Shown: positions 43,916 through 52,959, numbered from the stretch's first letter. The stretch: DNA of 64,000 nt from Betaproteobacteria bacterium (GCA_016192825.1 JACPTK010000035.1:1-64000); one strand, 5' to 3'. The notes: a model not told the origin generated them from the sequence alone. A program made the numbers and translations.

Positions 43916-43953
43916 TTGACAGGGTTCGAATTGTAGTATTCAATTCCTATAAT
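43916..43953 (+). promoter_or_regulatory. tusA promoter with operator-like inverted repeat
   Basis: TTGACA (43916-43921) with TTCAAT (43939-43944) at a 17-bp spacer, or a perfect TATAAT (43948-43953) with a weak -35. The inverted repeat GAATTG-N7-CAATTC (43928-43946) overlaps both. The strongly AT-rich patch within GC-rich DNA fits a promoter-operator, probably for the divergent ArsR repressor. The remainder of 43646-43915 shows nothing but a lone half-hairpin ACAGCCTGTCGG near 43789. Confidence 0.6.
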
Positions 43954-44037
43954 ATAATAATTTTCTAATATTGTGGCGGACGCAGGCCAAAGTTACCGCG
44001 CCCGCCCGATCCTTCAACCTGGACGCGGGAGGGGCGA

Positions 44038-44265
44038 ATGACCACGGTGGTGCTCGATACGAAGGGCTTGAACTGCCCCTTGCCGATTCTCAAGGCGAAA
44101 AAGGCCCTGCTGGGCATCCCGGCCGGCGGCCTGCTCGAAATCCACGCCACCGATCCGGGCTCGGTGAAGGACTTTGAGGCGTTCTGCCGCGCCACCCGCA
44201 ACGAGCTGGTCACCTCGAGCCAGGACGGGAACGTGTTCAAGTTCGTCATCAAACGCGGCAATTAG
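44038..44265 (+). CDS. tusA: TusA sulfurtransferase
   Basis: 75 residues; GLNCPLPIL carries Cys13 in the CPxP motif that binds persulfide. In sulfur oxidisers TusA hands sulfane sulfur from rhodanese/DsrE2 to DsrEFH and DsrC. Ribosome site GGGAGG precedes the ATG. First gene of tusA-dsrE2-fadL. Confidence 0.94.
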   Translation: MTTVVLDTKGLNCPLPILKAKKALLGIPAGGLLEIHATDPGSVKDFEAFCRATRNELVTSSQDGNVFKFVIKRGN

Positions 44266-44275
44266 GAGCATCCCG

Positions 44276-44881
44276 ATGGGCGTAACCCCCGACACCGCAC
44301 TGCTCGACGACCTGATCAAGCGCCGGCTCGACGAGTTGCTGCCGCAGAAGCTCGCGGAGCTGCGCGAGAAGAAAACCCCCGCGATGACGATCATCGCGAC
44401 GAAGGGGACCCTCGACTGGGCCTACCCGCCGTTCATCCTGGCCTCGACCGCGGCCGCGCTCGGCTGGAACGTGTCGGTGTTCTTCACCTTTTACGGCCTG
44501 ATCCTTCTCAGGAAGGACATCAGCGATCTCAAGATCAGCCCGCTCGGCAATCCCGGCATGCCGATGAAGATGCCGTTTGGCCCGGACTGGTTCAGGAGCA
44601 TCAACTGGAACATCCCGAACGCCGTGCAGGGCATCGTGCCGGGGTTCGAGTCGCTCGCGACCGCGCTTATGAAGCAGACGATCCGCAGCAAGGGGGTCGC
44701 CGGGGTCACGGAGCTGCGCGACCTGTGCGTCGAGGGGGGGGTCAACCTGATCGGCTGCCAGATGACCGTGGATCTGTTCGGTTTCACGCACGCCGATTTC
44801 ATACCGGAAGTGAAGGAGTACTGCGGCGCGGCGACGTTTCTGCCGATGGCGCGGGACGCCGACGTCAGTCTGTTCATTTGA
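44276..44881 (+). CDS. dsrE2: DsrE2-type sulfur-transfer protein
   Basis: 201 residues. DsrE/DsrF-like fold with a hydrophobic central segment (LASTAAALGWNVSVFFTFYG) and the conserved GGVNLIGCQMTVDLFGF with its cysteines. The rhd-tusA-dsrE2 arrangement is typical of sulfur oxidisers; here rhd is missing from the cluster, but an ArsR-rhodanese fusion is encoded at 51349. Probably membrane-associated. Confidence 0.92.
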   Translation: MGVTPDTALLDDLIKRRLDELLPQKLAELREKKTPAMTIIATKGTLDWAYPPFILASTAAALGWNVSVFFTFYGLILLRKDISDLKISPLGNPGMPMKMPFGPDWFRSINWNIPNAVQGIVPGFESLATALMKQTIRSKGVAGVTELRDLCVEGGVNLIGCQMTVDLFGFTHADFIPEVKEYCGAATFLPMARDADVSLFI

Positions 44882-44912
44882 TCGCAGGACAACCGCAAGA
44901 AGGGGGAGGGTC

Positions 44913-46232
44913 ATGAAGTTGAAGACATGCATCAAGCTGGCCGTGCTCGCGGCCTGTTGCGCGCCGGCCTTTGCGCTCGCCACCAACGGCTATTTTTCGC
45001 ACGGCTACGGCATCAAGACCAAAGGCATGGCCGGAGCGTCCACCGCGACGGCATCGGACACGATGGGGGGCGCGGTCAACCCGGCCAAGATGGTCTTCGT
45101 CGGTAATCGGATCGACTTCGGCGCCGACCTGTTCAGCCCGCGCCGGTCGGTATCGCGCCAAGGCGAAACCGCGTTCGGCGGGATTTACAACGGCACTGCC
45201 GACAGCGACAGTCATTACTTCATCATCCCCGAATTCGGCTACAACAAGATGTTCAATCCCAACCTGTCGCTCGGTGTGACCGTCTACGGTAACGGCGGGA
45301 TGAACACTGACTTCAACACCCCGCTCGCGGGGCCCCCGTTCGCCGCGTGCGGCACCGCGCAGGCCAACATGCTTCTCGGTTGCGGGCGCCTCGGGGTGGA
45401 CATGATGCAGCTCATCATTGCGCCCACGGTTGCCTACAAGGTGAACGACCGCCACGCGATCGGGCTCTCGCCGCTCCTCGGCTACCAGCGCTTCAAGGTC
45501 GATGGCCTCCAGGCATTCCAAGGTATCTCGTCCGCCCCGGCCAGCGTTACCAATAAGGGTTATGATGAGTCGACTGGCGTAGGCGTGCGGGTCGGCTGGA
45601 TGGGCAAGCTCACGAACACCGTATCGGTCGGCGCCGCGTATTCGCCGAAGATGGACATGAGCAAATTCGACGCCTATCGCGGGCTGTTCGCGAACGCAGG
45701 CGAGTTCGATATCCCCGAGAATTACAACGTCGGTATCGCCTTCCAGGCCACGCCCAAGACGCTCATCGCCTTCGATGTCCAGCAGATCAACTACAGCGAG
45801 ATTCCCTCGATCGCCAACGGCGTGCTGAACAGCCTTGTCGCTCCGCCCGCCAATCCGCTCGGCTCACCGGGCGGGTCGGGCTTCCGGTGGCAGGACATGA
45901 CCGTGTTCAAGCTCGGCATCGAGCACCAGTATGACCAGAACTGGACGCTGCGCGCCGGTGTGAACCATGGCAAGGGCCCGATCGGCACCACAGCGAACGA
46001 CATCAGCTTCAACATCATCGCGCCGGGCGTGGTGGAGACGCATCTGACGCTGGGACTCACCTACAAGACCAAGAGCGGCGGGGAGTTGAGCGTGTCGTAT
46101 ATGCACGCTTTGAGCAAGACCGTCACTGGCCCGTCGGCGATCACGACGCTGCTGGGCGGCGCGAACTTCGGCACCGAGTCCCTCAAGATGTACCAGAACT
46201 CGATCGGCATTGCCTACGGCTGGAAGATGTAA
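44913..46232 (+). CDS. FadL/OmpP1-family outer-membrane channel
   Basis: 439 residues: signal peptide (MKLKTCIKLAVLAACCAPAF, then ALA), then ATNGYFSHGYGIKTKGMAGA, the FadL hatch region with NPAK, and a beta-barrel ending in IGIAYGWKM with a terminal hydrophobic/aromatic pattern. FadL proteins import hydrophobic molecules. Following tusA-dsrE2 by 31 nt, it may bring in a hydrophobic sulfur species such as polysulfide or S8 (inference). Confidence 0.88.
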   Translation: MKLKTCIKLAVLAACCAPAFALATNGYFSHGYGIKTKGMAGASTATASDTMGGAVNPAKMVFVGNRIDFGADLFSPRRSVSRQGETAFGGIYNGTADSDSHYFIIPEFGYNKMFNPNLSLGVTVYGNGGMNTDFNTPLAGPPFAACGTAQANMLLGCGRLGVDMMQLIIAPTVAYKVNDRHAIGLSPLLGYQRFKVDGLQAFQGISSAPASVTNKGYDESTGVGVRVGWMGKLTNTVSVGAAYSPKMDMSKFDAYRGLFANAGEFDIPENYNVGIAFQATPKTLIAFDVQQINYSEIPSIANGVLNSLVAPPANPLGSPGGSGFRWQDMTVFKLGIEHQYDQNWTLRAGVNHGKGPIGTTANDISFNIIAPGVVETHLTLGLTYKTKSGGELSVSYMHALSKTVTGPSAITTLLGGANFGTESLKMYQNSIGIAYGWKM

Positions 46233-46260
46233 GGCCGCGCGGGCGAAGCGAAGCCGCACA

Positions 46261-46295
46261 GGGCCGGAACGAGCATGATTCCGGCCCTCTTTTTT
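46261..46295 (+). terminator. rho-independent terminator after fadL-like gene
   Basis: GGGCCGGAA (46261-46269) pairs perfectly with TTCCGGCCC (46279-46287), then TCTTTTTTT. Ends the tusA operon; the SCP2-like gene follows within 30 nt. Confidence 0.92.
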
Positions 46296-46318
46296 TGAGT
46301 TCGAACGGGAAGAATGCC

Positions 46319-46831
46319 ATGAAGAAAGCCATATTGTCGGGGTTCGTCTTCGCACTCGCGTCGTCCGTCAGCCACGCCGCGCCGGTGATGATGGGGACCG
46401 AGTGGGCGCAGGAGATGTGCAAGGCGTGGAACGCGGATGCGACCCTGACCGGAGAGCTGGTCGAATCGGAATGGGTCAAGAACAACAAGGACCGCGGCTA
46501 CAAGGCAATCCAGATCTATCGCGCCGAGTGCGAGGGCGGCCCGCGCATCGAAATGAGGGTGGCGGAGAAGGGCGGCAAGGCCGTTTGCGTGTACGGGGGC
46601 AAGGCCGAGTCGAAACTCGACGCCGACGTCGATTACCTGATGTGGGCGGAGACGCCGCGCTGGGTCGAAATGGGCAAGGGCGAGTACGGACCGATGCGGG
46701 CGATGTTCTTTCAGCGCCTGCGTTTCGAGGGCCCGATGATGGAGGCGATGGGCAACATGGGGCCGTTCCAGAGCTTCCTGCTGCTGGTGGGCAAGGTGCC
46801 GGGAGACGTTGCGGCGTGCCCGGGCAAATAG
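46319..46831 (+). CDS. periplasmic SCP2-like sterol/lipid-binding protein
   Basis: 170 residues with a signal peptide (MKKAILSGFVFALASSVSHA) and a body resembling bacterial SCP2-like lipid-binding proteins (WAQEMCKAWNADATLTGELV; FFQRLRFEGPMMEAMGNM). It probably binds a lipid or other hydrophobic ligand in the periplasm. Converges with the export operon on the other strand. No promoter is evident between the terminator and the start. Confidence 0.65.
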   Translation: MKKAILSGFVFALASSVSHAAPVMMGTEWAQEMCKAWNADATLTGELVESEWVKNNKDRGYKAIQIYRAECEGGPRIEMRVAEKGGKAVCVYGGKAESKLDADVDYLMWAETPRWVEMGKGEYGPMRAMFFQRLRFEGPMMEAMGNMGPFQSFLLLVGKVPGDVAACPGK

Positions 46832-46865
46832 CCCGCGGAACGATGCGCGATGCGGCTGGAAGACG

Positions 46866-46899
46866 TAAGAAACGCGAAGCCTTCGCTCCGCGTTTCTTA
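46866..46899. terminator. bidirectional hairpin between convergent genes
   Basis: TAAGAAACGCG (46866-46876) and CGCGTTTCTTA (46889-46899) form an 11-bp perfect stem. The right arm includes the TAA of the minus-strand barrel gene. Likely terminates both transcripts. Confidence 0.65.
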
Positions 46900-48126
46900 G
46901 AACTCGCGCCGAACCTGGAGATACACGTTGTCGTTCCGCGACAACTGCCCGAACTGACCCCACGGCTTGCCGCCAAAGAGGTTCCCGCCCACCGCACCCC
47001 AGAGCCGGTCGGTGAAGCTGTAGCGCAGCTCCGGGTTGACGAAATAGTCGCCGTTGCTCGGGTTGTAGGAGGCGTACACGGAAAGCCGCAGGGTCTGGTG
47101 CTGGAGCAGTTGCGTCGCGCGCGCAGTGAGGTAATGATTGACCCGCTTCTCCACCGGGAATCCGGCAGGCAGCGCCGCGCGATAGGCGCCGTAGTCGTGC
47201 ATGCGCTCGGCGTAGTACTGGAAGTTGAGCGTCAGATCTTCCACGGGCTGAACCTGATAACCGGCCAGCATCCGCGTTTGAGAATTGGGTACGGTGAAGT
47301 CATTTCCTGACCGGTCCTGGCGCGAGTCGTAGAGCGCGGCCTCCAAGCTCAGCACTCCCGCGCCCGCGCGCCCCGAGAGGCTCGCGCCGTAGACCGAGAG
47401 CTTGGGGTAGAAATAGGTGATCCGGGTCGGCGCGATCATGCTGTTGGGCCGCAGGGAGGGCGTGCGCTGGTAGCCTCGGTAGAGGTAGAGCGCCGCGTCG
47501 TAACCGGCGATGTCCCGGTAGATGCGCAGCCCGGCATCGCCTTCATCCGGCTTGACGCGGTCGCGGTTGGCCACGGATGGCATGGGATCGAAGAGCCAGA
47601 ACCGTTGCGCGTCGGGCGTGCGGCTCTCCCGGAACCGGGCGAGGACGAGCTCGAAAGAGGCGAATCCCGGATAAGCGCCCAGCTTCAAGGCATCCACACC
47701 GCGCTTGAGATACTCCAGGGGACGGCCGGCAAACAGCGCCTCGTGGTCCTTCGGGAAGACGTCGTTCACGAACACGAGATCGCCGAGCCCCCAGGTAATC
47801 ACCTGCCGGCCCGCGCGCAGATCCCAGCTCCGGGCTGCGTAGTCAACGTAGCCCTCGCGCAGCTCGCCTTCGTCTTGGCGGCCGAGATGGTCGTAGGCGA
47901 CCTCGCCCTTCAGCAGCACGCGCCAGGCATCCCCCGTGGCGTCGAGCTTCAGCTGAGCGCGCTCCTCCAGCCACTTGTAGTTCCGCCCGTCCGGATTCGC
48001 CGTCACTGTGTTGGACGCGGTGTTTTGCTGCAGGAAGCCCGACAGCGTAACCTCCGCCGAAGTGCCTGGCGGCGCTAGCGCCGCGAAGGCGAAGAGGGCG
48101 ACAGCAATTGACCGGATGCCGGGCAT
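46897..48126 (-). CDS. outer-membrane beta-barrel protein of exporter operon
   Basis: 409 residues with a signal peptide (SIAVALFAFAALAPPGTSAE) and a barrel-like alternation of strands ending in VYLQVRREF (terminal Phe). It resembles porin-like partners found with RND/MMPL and LolA-like genes. LRAGRQVITWGLGD is typical of DUF1302-like barrels. Last gene of a four-gene minus-strand operon; its ATG overlaps the LolA-like stop. Confidence 0.75.
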   Translation of the reverse strand: MPGIRSIAVALFAFAALAPPGTSAEVTLSGFLQQNTASNTVTANPDGRNYKWLEERAQLKLDATGDAWRVLLKGEVAYDHLGRQDEGELREGYVDYAARSWDLRAGRQVITWGLGDLVFVNDVFPKDHEALFAGRPLEYLKRGVDALKLGAYPGFASFELVLARFRESRTPDAQRFWLFDPMPSVANRDRVKPDEGDAGLRIYRDIAGYDAALYLYRGYQRTPSLRPNSMIAPTRITYFYPKLSVYGASLSGRAGAGVLSLEAALYDSRQDRSGNDFTVPNSQTRMLAGYQVQPVEDLTLNFQYYAERMHDYGAYRAALPAGFPVEKRVNHYLTARATQLLQHQTLRLSVYASYNPSNGDYFVNPELRYSFTDRLWGAVGGNLFGGKPWGQFGQLSRNDNVYLQVRREF

Positions 48127-48914
48127 CAGTCAATCCACTTGCGCGGCGGCTGGCGCAGATACCGCTCCGAGAACAAGCTGTCCTCGATTCCGAGGTCGTA
48201 GTCGGTCTTGATATACGCGACCTCGGTGCGGTGGCCCGTCTGCAGGTTCTTCATGGTGCGCTTGATCGCCGTGGGGAAACCTTTGATGTCTGTCACCTCG
48301 TCGGCGGTGAAGAGTTTGTAGCGGTTACCCCGCTTGTCGTACTGCTCCTCCTTGAGCGGCAGGAAGTTCGCCGTGTCCACCCAGGTAACCTTGTGGCCGA
48401 AATCGGCGTCCGTCCCCTTGGGCGTGCTCTTCACCACGTAGCAGTCGCGGTTTCCTACCTTCTCTTGGCGCTCGATGATGTGGTTGTCGTCCTCGATGTC
48501 CCGCCCCGAGACGTCCTCGTAGGTGAAGTCCGAGCCGACGAAGCTGGAGCGCTTGTCCTGCGCGGCGATACGCTTGACCATGTTGATCGCCGGCACGAAC
48601 AGCCAGCGGTCGTCGTCCCTGGCCGGGTACTTGTGGATCATGAAGGTCATGTCCTTTACGTCGGCCGGCTGGAAGAAGTACATGAAGTATTTCTGGTCGC
48701 CGCCCGGCCCGCCCGCGTTCTTGCGCAGCATGGTGAGTTCGCGCAACCGTTCCTGGCCGTCCTTGTTGATCAGCTTCATCATCACCCGCGCCTTGAAGTC
48801 CTTGCCCGGATAGAGGAAGGCGGCTTGGGACTTCTTCATTACTTCTTCGCCCGAAAGCGCCAAAGCCTGCAGTGGCAGCAGCCCGGCGACGATCCATATC
48901 CACCAGCGTCTCAT
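48126..48914 (-). CDS. LolA-like outer-membrane lipoprotein-sorting protein
   Basis: 262 residues with a signal peptide (WWIWIVAGLLPLQALA) and the conserved MMKLINKDGQERLRELTMLR, RSSFVGSDFTYEDVSGRDIE and LLFSERYLRQPPRKW-like regions of the family that accompanies RND/MMPL exporters. It should carry a lipid or hydrophobic cargo through the periplasm. Starts 1 nt before the exporter stop region with AAAGGAGG upstream. Confidence 0.85.
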   Translation of the reverse strand: MRRWWIWIVAGLLPLQALALSGEEVMKKSQAAFLYPGKDFKARVMMKLINKDGQERLRELTMLRKNAGGPGGDQKYFMYFFQPADVKDMTFMIHKYPARDDDRWLFVPAINMVKRIAAQDKRSSFVGSDFTYEDVSGRDIEDDNHIIERQEKVGNRDCYVVKSTPKGTDADFGHKVTWVDTANFLPLKEEQYDKRGNRYKLFTADEVTDIKGFPTAIKRTMKNLQTGHRTEVAYIKTDYDLGIEDSLFSERYLRQPPRKWID

Positions 48915-48915
48915 G

Positions 48916-51255
48916 TCAGCCTCCTTTCGTCTCTGCCGGTGCGGCGCCCGCCGCCGGCATCGGTACATCGAGCAGCCATTTCCGCCCGAGCATGATCAGG
49001 GCGGACAGATAGAGAATCGTGAGCAACGCGGAGAGCAGCATCATGCTGACGATGAACGCCCCCACCGCGATATAGGGCGTGAGCGGCGCGAAGAGCATCA
49101 CCGAGAACGCCGCCGCAAACAGCACCGCGTTGCGGAAGATCCCCTTGCCCGGCCGCGCCGCCGTCCACAAGAGTGCCTCCTGCACGTCGCGGCTGCCCGT
49201 CTCGGCGAGCCGCTGGCGGAAGCGGCTGATGAAATGGATCGCGAAATCCACCGCCATGCCGAGCGACAGCGTACTCAGTACCGAGAGCGGCATGTCGAAA
49301 TCCTTGCCGGCGAAGCCGACCACTCCGTAGATGAGCAGGATCGTGAACAGCAAGGGCATGTAGCCGACCAGCGCCCACTTGGCGGAGCGGAAGGCGAGGG
49401 CGAGGATGACGAAGACCACGACCAGCGCCATCACGAAGCCGCGCACCATGTCGCCCAGCACCTCGTCGTTCCAGACCAGGTTGAAATAGGCGATCCCCGC
49501 CGACTTCACGGACACGGGAAGTGCGTGGGCTTTTTGGTAGGCCCCGGCTGCCTGGATCACCTGACGCATGGCCTCCGCGTCCCAGGTCTTGAGCTGCACC
49601 CAGACATTGGCCTTCTGGAAGGTGGTGTCCACCACGTTGTCCAGGTCGGAGGGCTTGGCCGACATGTTGAACAGGAACAGGTACTGCCCGATCGCCTCTT
49701 TCGTATCGGGTACCGCTTCGTATGTCTTGTCGTCGTCGTGCAGGACGCGGTTGATGCGCTTCACGTAGTCCGCCACCGAGAAGGTCTTGCCCACCACCGG
49801 CATCCCCTCCAGGTGCCGTTGCAGGCCCTCGAGCCAGCGCACGGCTTCCGGTCGCTTCATGAATTCCGGCTCGTTGGCCAGCACCACCAGGTAGCCGAGC
49901 GACGTGCCGCCCAGCGCCTGGTTCATGGCCGTGTCGGCGACGCGGATCTCGCTCGATTCCTTGAACCAGGCCACCAGGTTGTTGTTCACATGGATCTTAG
50001 ACGTTCCGACGATCGCAACTACCAGAAGTAGCACTCCGACCAGCGCGGTGGCCAAGGGACGCGTCGCGCCCACTTCGGCAATGCGGCGCAGAAGACGGGC
50101 GGTTCGATCCAGTTCCGCGCTCTCGCTCTCAGCGGCTTTGGCGATCTTCTCCTCCTTGACGAAGGTGAGAATGGCGGGAATCAGGCTGAAGGAGAACAAG
50201 CGCAGCACCACCGTGCCGAAGGCGATCAGCCCGCCGAAGACCTTGACCGGGATGATGTTCATGAAGAGCAGCACGGCGAAGGCGGCGGCGGTGGCGAGCG
50301 CCGTGTAGCGTACCGGCCGGCTGACCGCCTGCATCGTTTCGCGGATCGCCGCGAGCTTGTCGCGCTTCTCGCGGTAGCGGAAATAGAACTCGTTGAAGAT
50401 GTGGATGCTATCGGTGGCGATCGCCATGAGGAACACCGGCGCCATCGAGCTCATGATGTGCACCGGAAGCCCCACGCCGATCAAAAGCCCCATGCTCCAG
50501 ATGATCGCCGCCATGGCCACCGCCATCATGGTGAACGACAGCGAGAGGTTGCGGAACATGAGCTGAATGGTGATGAACATGATCATGCCAGCGATCGGCG
50601 AGAAGATACCCATCAGCTTGAACATCTCGGCGCCGAAGGTGTCGCGCGCCACCGGGTCGCCGGCGATGTAATAGCGCTCCGGGCCCTTCTCCTTGGCCAC
50701 GATGGCGTGGATCTTCTTGGCGATCTCGGCGCCGTTGGCGCCCTTCTCCAACGGCACATAGATCGCGGTGGTCTTGCCGTCGGATGAGACAATGCGGTTG
50801 ACGAACAGCGGGTTGCCGAAAAGCGCTTGGCGCAGCGACTCGACTTCCGCCTCGCTCGGCGGTGCGGCCGGCATGAGCGGACCGACCTTGAGGGTGCCGG
50901 CTTCGGCAGTGACGTTGGTGATCGTGGTGAAGCCATTCACGTCGCGGCTTGCCACGCCCTGAAGCTTCAGGATCTCTTCGGTGATGCGGGCGATGCGGCC
51001 GAGGGTTTCCCGGTTGAGCACCCCCGCATCGTTCTGCACGCCCACGACGATGGTGTCCTCGTAGAGCGCGAAGATCCTATCCACCTCGTTGTTCCAGACG
51101 CGCACATCCGAAGTCTCGGGCAGCATATGCTTCGGATTGGTATCCGTCGTAATGCGCGGGAACTGGGTGAGAAACAGAATGGTGAGCGCGGCGGTCGCCG
51201 CCACGACCAGTTTCGGGCGGCTGATGGAGAACTCGACTAGAGAGAACTTGGACAT
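48916..51255 (-). CDS. RND-superfamily (MMPL-type) exporter
   Basis: 779 residues: an N-terminal helix, a large periplasmic loop (PRITTDTNPKHMLPETSDVR onward), two sets of about five to six helices in internal repeat (SSMAPVFLMAIATDSIHIFN; STLSLGMAVDFAIHFISRFR), as in MMPL/hydrophobe exporters. Likely extrudes lipids or other hydrophobic compounds together with the LolA-like and barrel proteins. Substrate unknown. Confidence 0.88.
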   Translation of the reverse strand: MSKFSLVEFSISRPKLVVAATAALTILFLTQFPRITTDTNPKHMLPETSDVRVWNNEVDRIFALYEDTIVVGVQNDAGVLNRETLGRIARITEEILKLQGVASRDVNGFTTITNVTAEAGTLKVGPLMPAAPPSEAEVESLRQALFGNPLFVNRIVSSDGKTTAIYVPLEKGANGAEIAKKIHAIVAKEKGPERYYIAGDPVARDTFGAEMFKLMGIFSPIAGMIMFITIQLMFRNLSLSFTMMAVAMAAIIWSMGLLIGVGLPVHIMSSMAPVFLMAIATDSIHIFNEFYFRYREKRDKLAAIRETMQAVSRPVRYTALATAAAFAVLLFMNIIPVKVFGGLIAFGTVVLRLFSFSLIPAILTFVKEEKIAKAAESESAELDRTARLLRRIAEVGATRPLATALVGVLLLVVAIVGTSKIHVNNNLVAWFKESSEIRVADTAMNQALGGTSLGYLVVLANEPEFMKRPEAVRWLEGLQRHLEGMPVVGKTFSVADYVKRINRVLHDDDKTYEAVPDTKEAIGQYLFLFNMSAKPSDLDNVVDTTFQKANVWVQLKTWDAEAMRQVIQAAGAYQKAHALPVSVKSAGIAYFNLVWNDEVLGDMVRGFVMALVVVFVILALAFRSAKWALVGYMPLLFTILLIYGVVGFAGKDFDMPLSVLSTLSLGMAVDFAIHFISRFRQRLAETGSRDVQEALLWTAARPGKGIFRNAVLFAAAFSVMLFAPLTPYIAVGAFIVSMMLLSALLTILYLSALIMLGRKWLLDVPMPAAGAAPAETKGG

Positions 51256-51348
51256 GGAATTTCCTTGGGCTCGTCTTCGGCCGCAATGCCGTGTGTGTCA
51301 ATGCAGATTCCGGGCACTCCCAACGTCATTCGAGGATGAAAAGCGCTT

Positions 51349-52029
51349 TCATGTAGCGCTTCCTTCAGCCGCGGTTTCGAGCGGCAGTCCGCGGGATCGC
51401 CACTCCGCGACACCGTCTTCGAGGCGCGCGGCGCGGAAGCCCGACGCGCGGAGCATCTCCACCGCCTGGGGCGCCATCAGGCAGAACGGGCCGCGGCAGT
51501 AGGCGACGATCGGCTTGTCCTTGGGCAGCTCATCGAGCCGTTGCTTCAGCTCGCGCAGCGGCAGGCTGCGCGCGTAGGGAAGATGTCCGGCGCGGTACTC
51601 CGCTTCCGGGCGCACGTCGATAACCAGGATCTGCCCCGCTTCCGCGCGCGCGATCAATTCCCGGCGTTCCGCCGGGACCAGTTCGCGCGGTGCCGCCACC
51701 ATCGAACCGAGGGCGGCTTGAAGTTCGAGCAACCGGTCCTCCGCCAGCGTGCGCAGGACGACCGAGAATTCAGCCACGTTCGCATCGGACAGCCGGTAGT
51801 AGATGTTCCGACCATCCTTGCGCCCCTCCACGAGGCGGGCGAGGCGCAGCTCCTTGAGGTGAGCGCTGGCAAGCTTGACGCTGATGCCCGCTTCGCCGGC
51901 GAGCGTATCCACGGTCTTCTCGCACTGGCACAGCAACTCGATGATTTCCAGCCGCTTGGGACTTGCGACCGCCTTGCCGACGCGCGCAACCTGTTCGTAC
52001 AACAGTGTTTTCAGGGTATGCTTGGACAT
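51349..52029 (-). CDS. ArsR-type regulator fused to a rhodanese domain
   Basis: 226 residues. Residues 10-95 are an ArsR winged helix (SPKRLEIIELLCQCEKTVDT; GISVKLASAHLKELRLARLV). Residues 115-222 are a rhodanese with active-site Cys178 in VAYCRGPFCLMAPQAV. Rhodaneses carry persulfide, so the fusion may sense sulfane sulfur or a thiol. It heads the exporter operon and has its own operator-like repeat. Confidence 0.9.
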   Translation of the reverse strand: MSKHTLKTLLYEQVARVGKAVASPKRLEIIELLCQCEKTVDTLAGEAGISVKLASAHLKELRLARLVEGRKDGRNIYYRLSDANVAEFSVVLRTLAEDRLLELQAALGSMVAAPRELVPAERRELIARAEAGQILVIDVRPEAEYRAGHLPYARSLPLRELKQRLDELPKDKPIVAYCRGPFCLMAPQAVEMLRASGFRAARLEDGVAEWRSRGLPLETAAEGSAT

Positions 52030-52032
52030 TAG

Positions 52033-52081
52033 CTAATAGTCTAACGATTATTAGAATATGGCCTTGTTGGATCCAAGTCAA
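52033..52081 (-). promoter_or_regulatory. promoter and operator of ArsR-rhodanese gene
   Basis: On the minus strand TTGACT (52081-52076), 17-bp spacer and TATTCT (52058-52053). The inverted repeat CTAATA-N10-TATTAG (52033-52054) overlaps the -10 edge and initial transcribed region. The leader would be only about 18 nt. Autorepression is the simplest reading. The rest of the 52055-52278 spacer shows no gene. Confidence 0.65.
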
Positions 52082-52278
52082 GGAATTTGGGAATCCCCCG
52101 CACCTGACCAGGGCCTCGTGGCCTTGGACTCACAACGGGGCAACCCTGTGTGGCACTTTTTTTGGGGTGCGATGGGCCACTCATGCACCAGCCGCAAATC
52201 AGCCGGCCTCCGGCTTCCTTTGCGGGGCCCATCCGGAACGCGATTGGCCGCGTAGTGGATACCGTGGAAAATGAGGCA

Positions 52279-52950
52279 ATGACGGGAATCTCGCGACGGG
52301 CCTGGCTCGCGCGCATGACGGCGGGCGGCGCGGCGCTCGTCCTGGAAATGGCGCGGCTGCGGCAGGCGCTCGCGGCGGAAGCCGTGCCCGAAGGCGTGGC
52401 CCGGTTACGGGGGGAGGCGCGCGTCGGGGACAAGCCCGCCGCGCGGGGCATGGCGATCAGGCCGGGCGACGTGGTCACCGTCGGACGGCGCTCGCAGCTC
52501 GTCTTCGTCGTGGGGCGCGACGCCTTCCTCGCGCGCGCCGGCTCTCGCATCGAGCTCTCGGCGGAAGGCGCGACCCGGGCCGTCATCAGCGGCCTGCGCG
52601 TGGTGACGGGGGCGCTGCTCTCGGTGTTCGAGCCGGGCAGGCCAAAGCGCATCCGGACGGCGACGGCGACGATCGGCATCCGCGGCACCGGCATCTACGT
52701 CGAAGTGCAGAAAATGCGCACCTATGCCTGCACCTGCTACGGCGAGGCGGAGCTCGTCCCGGTGGACGAGCCGAAGGAGGCGGAGACGGTGCGCACCACC
52801 CATCACGACCAGCCGCGCTACATCTATTCCAAGGGCATGCCGCGCATGATCGAGCGGGCGCCCGTCATCAACCACACCGACGCCGAGCTGATCCTGCTCG
52901 AGAGCCTGGTCGGGCGCAAGGTGCCGTTCAATCCGGAGAACTACCCGTAA
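52279..52950 (+). CDS. FecR-domain protein with twin-arginine-like signal
   Basis: 223 residues from ATG 52279. ISRRAWLARMTAGGAALVLE resembles a TAT signal. A FecR-like beta-domain follows (AARGMAIRPGDVVTVGRRSQ; AVISGLRVVTGALLSVFEPG; TATATIGIRGTGIYVEV). A C-terminal part with CTCYG is unrecognised. Such periplasmic FecR-domain proteins are often of unknown function. Upstream Mets at about 52183 and 52150 are possible but would spoil the signal. Confidence 0.72.
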   Translation: MTGISRRAWLARMTAGGAALVLEMARLRQALAAEAVPEGVARLRGEARVGDKPAARGMAIRPGDVVTVGRRSQLVFVVGRDAFLARAGSRIELSAEGATRAVISGLRVVTGALLSVFEPGRPKRIRTATATIGIRGTGIYVEVQKMRTYACTCYGEAELVPVDEPKEAETVRTTHHDQPRYIYSKGMPRMIERAPVINHTDAELILLESLVGRKVPFNPENYP

Positions 52951-52959
52951 CGGATAACG

